Source of the DNA: Abelmoschus esculentus
Lineage: Eukaryota; Streptophyta; Magnoliopsida; Malvales; Malvaceae
Assembly: GCA_035048815.1 (NCBI GenBank)
Contig: JAUCBN010000034.1
Coordinates: 7,666,737-7,730,736, forward strand
Direction: 5' to 3'
Length of the DNA stretch: 64,000 nt
This document shows positions 1-10,889 of this stretch, piece after piece (the stretch's first letter is position 1; every line of letters begins with the position of its first letter). Both the position numbers and the translations under genes were made by a program. The notes beneath the pieces were generated by a model that was not told the origin of the DNA, did no database searches, and worked only from the letters and a program-made list of their open reading frames with translations.

Positions 1-753
1 AGTTATTATCAACATAATGAGCAGTTAGAGCATAATAAGAACGAGATGTTCAAGCAGACCATCCATCACATGTAAAGTAGATACGACTTAAAACAGAATA
101 CAAAGAATCAAGCAACAATTTTTTATGTGTTTCATGCTTTAACATGCAATGTTTGGTAATGGTATACCTAGATATATCTCTAACAACTGTATTTAGATAC
201 TAATGCAAAGCCCTAAGTTTATCAGGCTCAACTACACTTAAAGCATAACCATGACAAAGAATAGCCTCAACAAATAATTCACAATACCTTTTTTGATCAA
301 AAGAAGATTTTGTACTACTACTAATATTAGAAGCAAGATAGTCCTTATAAGCTTGGCATTTTTTAGTATGCCTTTTTGGGTTAGAGGTACCAACATAAGA
401 ATCATCTTTGTATTTTTTGATTTTACAATATTTACATTGGGCATAAATACCTTATGAAAGCTTAATGAATGAGTAATGATCCCAAACAGGAGAAATTCTT
501 CTCCCAAACTCACTGGTATTTGTACTAACAACCTTCCTCTTAGAGCTGCGAATAATTTCAGAATCTCTTCATTTGCATCCCCTTAAAACAAGAAAACAAT
601 GTGTATAAGAAGCCAAGAAAATATAAAAAAAAGTAATAGATATTAAGATATAAAAGAGAGGAACATACCCCTTTCAGAGTGTGGTTCACTTAGCTCATTT
701 GGACCTCTGTTACCAGGTTTAGGATATTTCAATTCATATGAAAAGTCATCCAT
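1..753 (-). pseudogene. hAT transposase fragment with BED zinc finger (broken, runs off window start)
   Basis: The minus strand holds pieces of a plant hAT transposase of the RICESLEEPER/ZBED type. A first exon can be read from the ATG at 751-753 (begins MDDFSYELKYPKPGN) and ends near 668 at a possible GT donor. A second block below about 545 carries a BED finger: CKYC, about 20 residues, then RHTKKC, preceded by SPVWDHYSF. It continues into the catalytic-core start, with FTCDGWS followed by YYALTAHYVDNN close to base 1. At least two in-frame stops (after FIKLS and after DGWSA) and a frame change show decay. The family cuts and pastes DNA with 8-bp target duplications. The C-terminal dimerisation part lies outside the window. 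Recognition is from motifs only. Confidence 0.75.
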
Positions 754-838
754 ATTACTTAAAAACAATATAGATTTTGTCAGATAAAGCATATTCAAAG
801 AACAAAAAACTGTGATAAACAAATAAAATATCTCAGAC

Positions 839-1780
839 ACAAATCAAACAAACAGTAAGGCCTAAACAATGGTTTAATCCTTGTACATGACGTTGTTAAA
901 TCAGTCTATGAGGTCCTTTAGAAATCTCCTTTGACACCAGTAGCATCGTAGGTCAGGTAGTCCAGCCTATATACTCGGATTAAACCATTTATAGAGAATA
1001 GAGAACAACCAACAGAATAACAGTGATAAGCATAACCATTTTCAGAATATGAACAACCAAGATAGAACCTAAAAACCTAATATATAAAGCATATTCAAAG
1101 AACAATACATAAACATAAAAGTAAAAGTAAAAATAATGATAATTTCATAGGAGATTAGAATAAAATATATCAGACACAAATCAAACAAACACTAAGGCCT
1201 AAACAATGGTTTAATCCTTGTACTTGGCGTTGTTAAACCAGCCTATGAGGTCCATTAGAAACCTCCTTTTACACCAATAGCATCGTAGGTCGGGTAGTCC
1301 AGCCTATATACTCGGATTAAAATATTTAAAGAGAATAGAGAACAACAACAAAAAATCAGTGATAAACATAACCGTTTTCAGAATATGAACAACTAAGACA
1401 GAACCTAAAAACCTAATATATAAAGCATATTCAAAGAATAATACATAAACATAAACATAAAAGTAAAAATAATGATAATTTCAAAGGAGATTAGAATAAA
1501 ATATATCAGACACAAATCAAACAAACACTAAGGCCTAAACAATGGTTTAATCCTTGTACTTGGCGTTGTTAAACAGTTCATGAGGTCCTTTAAAAACCTC
1601 CTTTGACACTAGTAGCATCGCAGGTCAGGTAGTCCAGCCCATATACTTGGATTAAACCATTTAAAGAGAATAACAAAGAAACCAAATAAAACAGAATATA
1701 AACAACAACAAAAAAAACAGTAAACAAACAAACCATTTTCGGAATATGAACAACCAAGATAAAATAACAAAGAACATGGG
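839..1780. repeat. Three tandem ~336-bp units, each with a 122-bp stem-loop core
   Basis: Near-identical units begin at about 839, 1174 and 1511; the third is partial. Each holds a core that starts AATGGTTTAATCC and ends GGATTAAACCATT, a 13-bp inverted repeat, at 868-989 and 1541-1661. In the middle copy (1205 to about 1325) the right arm is mutated. Between the arms lies a conserved segment containing TAGCATCGTAGGTC. The spacer between cores is A-rich. A diverged copy of the core segment, in the opposite orientation, lies at 17409-17510 inside a copia element. No protein is supported; the long minus-strand open frame at 1590-2105 is low-complexity Phe/Tyr/Leu. Confidence 0.8.
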
Positions 1781-2026
1781 ATAAACAGAACCAACCAACC
1801 AACCAAGTAAAAATAAAAATAAAGCAGAAAATAAAATAATAAAAGTATAGAGAACTTACAGAGATAAAAAGAAGAGATAAGAATCCGAAAGAACAGAAAG
1901 AATACCAAAACTTACAGAACAGATTCACAACTAACAAATTAACAATGAAGAACCTGGAAAAAAAACACATAATTAATATCTGAAATGAATATGAAAAAGA
2001 AAAGAAAAGAAATACTATAGCTAACA

Positions 2027-3040
2027 CAGATTTTAGTCTATTTGTTAAAGTTAATGAAAGAATATTGCTAATAGTGTTGGTGTATGTGAAAGATTTGATA
2101 ATCACTAGAGATGATAGTTAAGAAATTCACCAAGTTCGACAAAATTTATCAGTTCACTTTTAAATGAAGGAATTTGACCAGCTTAAATACTTCTTTGGGT
2201 TAGAAATTGATCATACAAAAGAAGAAATTTTTCTTTATCAAGAGAAATATACAAAAAATTTATTTTAAAATTTTGGAATGCTTAATTGCAAGATTATCAC
2301 TATACTAGTGGAATCGAACATTAAATTTTGTGCTCATGAAAGGAAAGACTTAGAATAAAAATTGATGTATCAACAACTTGTAGGTAGTCACATTTATTTA
2401 ACCTTAACTTGACCTAATATTTCTTATATTATAGGGGTAATGAGTCGATATATGTAAAATCCCAAAATATAATACTTGGAATCAGTTATATGGGTTCTAA
2501 GATATGAGAAGGGTACTCTTGATTATGGTCTTCTATATAATAAATGTGAGGTTTACATACTAGATGATTATTATGATGTTGATTATGTAGGGGATCACGA
2601 TACACATCGATCAACTACTGGTTATGTATTCAAGTTTGGTTCAAGAACAATTTTTTGGTGTAGTAAAAAGACAACCAACTATATCTTTATCAACAAAAGA
2701 GGCGGAATATAGAGTAGTACTATGAAAACCCCAAAACTAAATGGTTAGTTCAACTTATAAAAGATTCACACCAAAAAATTGATCATGCAATAACTCTTTA
2801 ATGTGACAATTAGTAAACTATTCGTTTAGCAGAAAATCTTTTATTTCATGCAATGATTAAACATGTAGAGGTGTATTACCATTTTTTTAGGAAGAAGGTG
2901 TTACAATAAGACATTGATTTATCCTATGTCAAAACTAATAACCAAGTTGTAGACTTGTTCACTAAAGGCTAGAGTACAACTAAGTTGAAAAAGTTTTTCT
3001 CAGAGCTTGGGATTATCAAAAGGTTTTGAGTTGGTGTTGA
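2027..3040 (+). mobile_element. Ty1-copia reverse transcriptase / RNase H remnant
   Basis: The plus strand encodes the C-terminal half of a copia polyprotein. From about 2030 the RT palm region reads SLFVKVNE, then the active-site segment LVYVKDLIIT, where the family consensus is YVDD, so a catalytic aspartate is Lys here. QLKYFFGLEI and a KY..NL motif follow. RNase H begins around 2476 (VLRYEKGTLDYGLLY) and continues through GDHDTHRSTTGYVFK and FWCSKK. In-frame stops occur near 2119, 2164 and 2267 and again after 2710, so the copy is dead. Gag, protease and integrase are absent. The 3' LTR follows directly. Confidence 0.85.
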
Positions 3041-3046
3041 GGGGAG

Positions 3047-3388
3047 TGTTAAAGTTCGGTGAGAAAGGAGCCATGATAGTCGAAGATACAACAAATGATG
3101 GGGTTTATGTGTGATTGATGGTTAGGGATTTTTTGTTTAAAGAAGTTGAACAAGATATTTGCAGAGAGAACAATGTGTTTCTTTGTATTTTCCTATTATT
3201 CTTCATTCTCAAATGTATATAGAATAAGATTTTAAATAGGTTAATATATAGTTTTAACGTAACTAAAACTAGATTTCTATGTTTAATTTAAATAATACTT
3301 ATTTCTAATTTAAATAAGACTACTAGTAAATCTTATTTACTAATTTGAAATAAACTCTAATTACCTATTAAATAAAAACTCTTAACAC
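3047..3388 (+). repeat. 3' LTR of the copia remnant
   Basis: A 342-bp segment starts TGTTAAAG right after a purine tract (GAGGGGAG, 3039-3046) that fits a polypurine tract, and ends CTCTTAACA. The ends form the inverted repeat TGTTAA/TTAACA expected of copia LTRs. The matching 5' LTR is not present upstream, so no target duplication can be tested. Confidence 0.6.
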
Positions 3389-6300
3389 TCCTCGTCAACT
3401 TACACTCTCACTCAGTTTTGTTCTGTTGTTTCTTAGAAAAAAATACTGATCTTTTATCGATAGTCATTGAATCGAAAAAAAATAAGACATAATTATATTC
3501 TTTTACGATGATTGTTAATAACTTGCAGCTGATGTTGTTGGTTTCAATATTCATTTTGAGATTCTTATCAACTTTGTTTTGTTGGTGGTTTTTTGCGCCT
3601 TCTTTAGATATCTTTAAGCTTTCATCAGTCAGTGATGGTCTTTTCTGGTTTATGTATCTTCTTCTGAGATTTTTTGTAGCTTTGTTTTGCCATTGACGGA
3701 CTAAGTAGTTATTTTCATTCAATTAATAAAAGATTTAAGATGGTTGATGCATTAATTAAAATATTAGGACTGAAAATTAAAGTAGTTCTTGATTTAAAGG
3801 ATTGAAAATTTTTTTAGCTGAAATCTGTCACCATTGGACATTGATCACAATAATTTACACTCTCCCTCAAGCTAGTAGTTATACATACTAGAATTCTAGC
3901 TTGAACCTTTGATATAGAATCCCTTAAAATAAAACATATTCCACTATCTTTTAGGATGTATGATTAAAATAAAACCTAATAATTTTTAAAGTTAAACTAT
4001 AACATTTTTTCTATCTTTTGGAACAAATGGTTAAGTCCATGTCGAATCTACACGAGTACAAATAGGAAGATAAGGTACATCCAGGTCAAGATATTCATCG
4101 ATGAATACAATTGTCATGCGAGTTTTAAAAACAAATGGTTACTAAGAAAGTCGTACATTTTGAATACACTGTTAGATAAGAACATTTTGCTTCCGAGAGT
4201 GCTGCCAGTGCTGTGGGGGTTGAGGGTACCATTGATATAAAAGTAGGGTTTTTTTTTCTTTTAATCGGTCCATTTCATCAGTTTAGGAGGTTTTTGATTT
4301 GGAGAAGAATGGGTTAGTTTACCCTGTTTTAGCTTTTATGTATTTTAATTAATATTTTAAATTTTGAAAACCATAGTATGTAAAAGATGGTCCCTTTTAT
4401 GTTTTAAAATTGTCTCACTTAAAATGTTTCATAAAAAATCAACAACTTTTATAAGGTACATTTCTCTTGTTATCCTTTCTTGTTTTCTAGCAATACAAAA
4501 TTTAACCTTTTAAAGATAAAATTATCTTTTTAATTATTTTACATTATATTTCTTGCCCAAATATTTTTTTTAAAACTACGTGAAAAGTCAACAAAAACAC
4601 TAAATGTGGGACGAATGAAGTAATTTTTATGTTACTTTGATGCCTCATCATATGAGATGTGACTGTGTCACGTCATCTCTTAAGGCTATATTGGCGTGTC
4701 ATATTAGTCGAAAATAATTAATGATCATTGACTAACGATTTTCATCGAACATTAAATTTAAAGATGAAAAATAAAATAATATGACATAAAATCTAAAAAC
4801 TCATTAATATCAGTTGAAAAATCTCAAAAACTCCAAATTTAATAAATTGATAAGAATGCATGATGTTATTGTAGAAAAAAAAAAGATAGTAAAACACTGT
4901 CTAAACTTCATAGGGAACTTTCGTTGGGTTTATAATTTTGTACTATATATTATTGTGTGTGTTTTCTCTGAGAATTTTAACGAGAAAGATGGTAATATAT
5001 TTTTTTTCATCAAAAATAAAAATAAAAACAACTGTAAAATATCATACACCAAAATAATTCAATAAAAATCATAACCAAATCAAAAAATTACTCCCCACAG
5101 GCACTCGGGACCTATACAAATTAGCAATATTAATATATTAAATATAATTTATATTTTAGGAATAGTATACTATTATTTTTATTATATATTATCTAATTTA
5201 TCGGATTGATTAATTGATATTTCTCAAAATCGTGAATTGTAATCGAATTATAATATTTTTTAAAATAATTCGTATAAACCGAATTTTTTTTTCTGTTAAC
5301 CACATTTTCAAAAAAAAAAATTTAAAATTTGGTTTGTCGTAATTTTTGTACAATCCTAATTGGGATGACCATGGGTCAAGTTTTGGTCTGACTGGAACTT
5401 GATCGAAAAATAATTACTCTAAATTCAAATTTGACCTAATCCTTTAAAAAAATAATTTACCCCAAAATTCATATATCTCAACACAAACTAGATCATATCT
5501 ATAAAAAACTATTTTAGGGATCTAAGTATAAAAAAATAATTTTAGGTGTTCAATTATATAAAAAATTAATTTTTAAAATCTAATTATGAAAAAAATAATA
5601 TCAGAACTAATTGTAAAAAATAATTTCAATAACTTAATTATAAAAAAATATAAAGAGATATATTATTATAAATATTCTTGAAAAGATAAAAAATATACTA
5701 TTAATATTAAATTATGTCAAATATATTTTTATCTTAAAACCACACCAAATCTAATTTAAATTTATTTTTTAAAAAATAATCGAATAAAATTATTTTGAGT
5801 AAAATGACCATCTCTAATCATGTCTCTAAACTGTATCTAAAAAAATAAAAACTAATATAAGAAAGTACACATGATTGCTTAGTAACTATATCCAATTCAA
5901 CTTACAATTGACCAAGTCGAATCCATTTCTTAACATTAAAATAAGTTTATGGTATGATTTTTTTTTTTTTATATATAAACTAATACACAACCAGAGTATT
6001 TGAATTGGCATTTGGTTATTAAAATAAGAAACTCAATTTTTATAAATTTTTTTATCATATAATATTCTAAATTTTAATCTTAAATTTTAAATTTTAAAAA
6101 TTAAACTCTAAATATAGAAAATATAATATACACATAATTTTTTAAACTCTAACTTTAAATTTTAACGTAAAAATATAAATAAGAACAACAAATGGTACAC
6201 AAGGTTTGTATTAATTAAATGTAAACTATTTTGCAACCCACATTTTCTTTATCTCATTTGAGATCTTAAAAGTCGGATGTTAATGTCCCTATTCCTTATT

Positions 6301-8266
6301 TTATTCTTCAAAATATTTTAATTAATTAATTAATTTAAGAGTTAGTACGTAGTTCATATCTGTGACGTCCATTAATTATTTAGAGTATACACGATAATTA
6401 ATGCTAAATTTAAATGATTGAATCATTGAATGTTATTTTTTTAATTAAAATCATGGATTTGTTGAATTTTTAATTATAATACATTTTGGATGCGATGTGT
6501 AATATAATGTAATTGGTATATTAAAAATTTTATTTTTCTCAAATGTATTTCATTGTATTGATATAAAATGATTACGTAAAATTTTATTACAAAGTCAGAG
6601 TCTAAAAACAATTTAACAAGTTAAGTCGTATTGAAAAGGTCTAATCTTGGAAGGTAATATCAAGACTAATGTCATGTGATGTTTATGAATTATGGGTACA
6701 AAAGAAAAATTCTCACCTATAAAAAAACATCAGACAATGGAATCTTATGATTTGATGTATAAGATTCAATGGATGAGAAATAAATGGTTAAAAGTTATAA
6801 AATGGTAATTGAATTTAGATGAAATTAGGGTTGAAAATTGGGAGTAAAATATTCGAAAATTATAAGATTTTAATCAATGAGATGAGGAATAATCGAAATC
6901 TTCACCTACGGAAACAAGAATCGAAAAATTTTATCTTCAAAGCTTAAATAAGGATGAGGAAAAAGATTTCTATATCCGAATTATAGGGATAACTGAATCA
7001 CAATTGTATAAATAATTATGTGGATCTCAAAATATATTTGAAAAGATTCTGATATTTTACAAGATTTTTAAAATATATATTTATTTATCTATATATCTAT
7101 CCCTAATATATATCTTAATTAAAAAAATTATGCTATTATCACTTAAACTTTCTCTCGTAGACTCAAACATATCTACACTCAAATTTCTCAATATGTTTTT
7201 ATCTTCGTTTTTAGATATAATCTAAAACTCTTGTCTAATTTTTTCTCAACAAAACACCCTTTCACTCTTCATCATTTCGTAAGCTTCCAAATAAAGTACC
7301 AAACTTTATATTTTAAATTAAATTGATTATTTATTTTGGTCAATAAAATAAAAATTTTGTTTAATATTTTTAGGGATGAGATTTTTTGAAAATCACGGAG
7401 AGGGTATGAAGATGAAAAAAAATCTTTAAAGTATTTAATGAAGATTCTGCAAAACTGTAATTACAAGTGTTGGGGACAAAATGAAAAATACAAAACTTTT
7501 CTCACCCCACCTAATTCTCACCTTTAGATAAATATTTATTTTGGTTATTAAACTTTTAAATATTATAAAATAGTTATTAAAGTTTTGGTTATGTTATATG
7601 ATAGTCATTGAGTCATTAATTGTTGTTAAAAGGGTGAGGTAACAAATAAAAAAATTGGTATAATAACACAATTAATTATTCATATTTACACATTTAATCA
7701 ATTTAGTTATAATTAAAAAATTTAATAAATTTAACCCTCATTAATAAATTTGATAAATTTTGTGCAAATTGATAGAAATTTAAGTTTAAAATTTTTTGGT
7801 TAAGTTTATTATTTTATTTAAAATTATAAGAATGTATAATTACTTATAATTACTTATGTTATTATAAAGTTTTTCTTAATTGACACATATCCCCTTAAAG
7901 TAGTTAATGATTTTGTGAAAATTTTATAATACAATTTTATAACATTTGTGTTTATATTTTTTTATAGTAGAGTTTAAATATCATTATATTCGAATTGAAC
8001 AGCTTGAAAGTCCAGTCAAATATTTCATTCGAATAAATGGCTTTGAATAAAAAAAATAGTAATCGAACTTAATCAAACTCGAATTTTTAACTTATATTTT
8101 GATATTTGACTGAGCTTAAATCATAAATATATGGACTCGTCTCTTTCATTACACCCTATTCGATTCTATATATGAAAAATGTTGTGTTTCATTGTACATG
8201 CAAAATAAAAAACGGTATTATTGATTAAAGGAAGGAAAAGGAAAAAAGAAAGAACACTCATTTTGT
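3389..8266. other. AT-rich intergenic DNA without a supported gene
   Basis: About 4.9 kb of A/T-dominated sequence with homopolymer runs and short degenerate repeats. Open frames here, such as 3508-3696 and 4814-5065, are low-complexity and match no family I recognise. A short phrase at 7540-7650 (alternating GTTATTAAA and similar) looks repeat-derived but its ends cannot be placed. I see no tRNA, conserved exon or structured RNA. Confidence 0.5.
3830..3960 (-). repeat. Possible trace of another LTR-element 3' end
   Basis: Read on the minus strand, AGCTTGAGGGAGAGTGTAAA at about 3860-3880 looks like the polypurine tract plus LTR start seen in plant copia elements. No coding remnant or second LTR supports it, so this is only a suggestion. 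Confidence 0.25.
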
Positions 8267-8272
8267 TTTATT
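8267..8272 (-). terminator. Candidate poly(A) signal of the laccase gene
   Basis: AATAAA on the minus strand, 36 bases beyond the TGA stop of the laccase gene. A canonical plant near-upstream element at a plausible distance; inferred from sequence and position only. Confidence 0.5.
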
Positions 8273-8307
8273 AAAGTATCAAAATCGTTAAATGTTTAAT
8301 ATTTTAA

Positions 8308-10797
8308 TCAGCACGTCGGAAGATCTCCTGGCGGAGGAGGCAAGGTTGTTTCCGGAGTTGGTCCGTTCTCAACCACGAAGGCTGTGGCCATGCCCAACGG
8401 CACATGCGCCTCAATGTGGCAATGCATAAACCATACACCTGCACATTCGATATGAACCGAAACAATATCAATATTGAATTCAATAAGCATTTGTATCGAC
8501 ATAGTTAACCTAAAAATATTTAGGGTTTATACTAAACTATTAATATAAAAACAAGCTTTTAATTTTAATGGAAAACTACGTAAGATATCACGGAATTTTA
8601 AATTTAATATCATTTATACTATTAAATTAAAAATCTACATTATATTAATACTGAGCTTTAGTTTAAATTTCAATTATACTATTAGGTCATTAAAATTGAT
8701 AATGCGAACGATTTAACGGCCTAGTGATATAATTAAAGTCTAAACTAAAATTTAATGCCAAAGAAGTATTGGTTTTTAGTTTAGTAGTATCACCGATACT
8801 AAATTTAAAGTTCATCGTATATAATGTAGTTTATCGTGATTAAAATCCGGATATTGTAAATGGTGTTAGAAAATTGACCTGGATTATTTGCAACGAATCT
8901 GATGACAGCCCATCCTCCGAAAGGAACGGCAATAGTGTTGCGCATTTGAGGGTTGATGAGATTGAACTTCTTTTTATCTGTTGCAGGGTTGTAGTTTCCA
9001 AACCCTTGAGCCAAAACATGGAAATTAAAGCCATGCAGGTGCATGGGATGGCTGTCCTTTCCGAGAATTGCTATGTTCTGCAGCACCATCTCCACAGTGG
9101 AGTTGAACTTAAGCTTGGTGAGCTTGGTTCCTTTCGGAGCAAATAGCAGAGAAGGGTTGTTGTTAATGGCTAAGTTGTAGTCCAATTCAATCGGGGGCTT
9201 GGCAGGAAAATCAGTGGTGTAAACTCCTGGGACGTTGAAGTAAAAGGCTTGTAACATGGACAAGCCTGTAGGTAACACCAAGGATTCATTGTTCAAGCTG
9301 GCTGAGAGTCTTGTTCCATTGAAAGGACCAAGGCAAGTTGTGTTTGGTGGGCAAGGTTCGACCGCCATGCCAACGGTCACGAACATTTCATGGTCCAATT
9401 TAAGTGGGACGGAGTCCCAGAAAGGCGAACTGACCAAACTTGTAAGGTTAGTAAAAAATTTATGAGCCGTGGGTGTGTCGTTGAACAACGGGAGGACTGG
9501 CATCAGTGGCACACTTTTAGGGGGTGCACGGTCGTAGATAATGACACCCCTTGTCGTAGTATTATCAAACAGTAAACCAACCACTGCTAAATATGGTCTA
9601 GCAGCCATGTAATACGACCCAGCCGGCTGGTTGGCGGTGAACAAAACGTCAACCATCTGGCCGAGGGCAATAGTCACCACGTCGGTGACATACGGGTTGG
9701 TGTAACTAGCATCAATTGCTACAACAGTCATCTTGTGATTGGCTATCTTATAAAATAGGTGGTTCTCGACTGCACCGTTGATAATACGTAAGAGATAGGT
9801 CTTCCCTTGCTTCACCTTAAGCTTGTACATTTCTGAACATATGGAACCAATTATAGAATTAGATTAAGGATTTATATTTAATGTGCTGATAACGAATAAA
9901 TTCTTATGCTTACGGTTTTTAGAGCACGGATAGAGATCACCGGGCAATCCATTTATTGTATAAGCATCAGAGATGTTTGGACCGGTGCCGAGGGCTATAG
10001 CCTCATTCTCAACATCAACCACGTTAGCATTCCACCACTCCCCTGCAACCGCAACACTATTTGTTAGACCTGATGAACTTACATATCATGGGATAATCAA
10101 TTTTAGGATTCCGGTGGGTATATGTATTATGTACCTAATAGGATGGGAACTTCCTTGTAGGGCTTTGGGAATGGGTAGGCGTTACGGGATGGGGGGCGGA
10201 TGATGAAGGCACCATACACGGTGGCTCGGAGCCTGGAGATATGAGCGTGCCACCATACGGTTCCCTCCTGTCTAATGATTTTGAATCTGTAGGTATATTT
10301 TGTTCCGGGACGAATCGGACACTGAGCCACCATGTCAGGTCCATCTGCCCAACCACTCAGCATCTGAAAAATCCCATGCCTGATCAAGCAGCAGAAGCGT
10401 CAGAAAATAGTACTTAAAAACATTTTGTAAAGAAATGGTGTAGATTCGCTTGTATCTTCCATGAAGGTTTACCAGTGAATAGTCAAGTTGTAAGGTGAAT
10501 TATTAAGGACATGAATAATCACTTTGTCACCCTCACGAGCATGGATTGTGGGACCAGGGAGGCTATCATTTACTGCAGTAATAACGTGGCTGCTGCATAG
10601 CCTGTTAATAGTCAAATTTTGCACCTGCAAGCAAAGTCAAATCATCCAAGTTAAATTACACCATCTGCCTACAACCTCAAACAGTAATGGCTAAAAGCTT
10701 ATAGGTTTACATTGAATGTGTGCTCCACTGTTCTTGCAGCAGAAGCAGCCACCAGAAGAAGGAAAGTGCAAGCCAACAAGTAAACAAGGCGCCCCAT
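8308..10797 (-). CDS. Laccase (multicopper oxidase), six exons, apparently intact
   Basis: Secreted laccase: oxidises phenols such as monolignols or flavonoids in the cell wall and reduces O2 to water. Exons, all GT-AG: 10711-10797, 10473-10624, 10135-10379, 9914-10042, 8879-9832, 8308-8438. They total 1698 bp, 565 residues plus TGA, the usual length; the 152- and 245-bp second and third exons are typical of plant laccases. The start MGRLVYLLACTFLLL gives a signal peptide cleaved near ASA-ART; an in-frame upstream ATG at 10881 overlaps the presumed leader and is less likely. Copper motifs: HWHG across exons 2/3, WWHAH, HPMHLHGFNFH, and HCHIEAHVPLGM with Met in the T1 axial position. Several N-glycosylation sequons are visible (NTT, NLT, NGT, NES, NST). 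No defect was seen. The paralogue number cannot be assigned from sequence alone. Confidence 0.95.
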
Positions 10798-10881
10798 TCC
10801 GATAAGAAAGAAGAGAAGGGAGGTAGAGTTGATAAAATGCTTTGCTAGGTGTAGTGACGAAGGTGGAAAATAGAGCTTCAA

Positions 10882-10889
10882 TTTATATT
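10882..10889 (-). promoter_or_regulatory. TATA box of the laccase gene
   Basis: The minus strand reads TAATATAAATTG here, about 85 bases upstream of the chosen ATG. This would place transcription start near 10850 and a leader of about 50-60 bases. It also argues against the upstream in-frame ATG at 10881, which lies at the TATA box. Confidence 0.6.

Noticed and set aside
1590..2105. 171-codon minus-strand open frame
   Set aside because: Phe/Tyr/Leu-rich low-complexity translation of A-rich repeat DNA; it runs across the stem-loop repeat and into the opposite-strand copia RT.
4814..5065. 83-codon plus-strand frame
   Set aside because: Lys/Asn/Ile-rich, no motif, typical of random A/T-rich DNA.
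8874..9575. Plus-strand frames of 60-90 codons opposite the laccase gene
   Set aside because: Shadows of the GC-richer laccase exon 5; no motif of their own.
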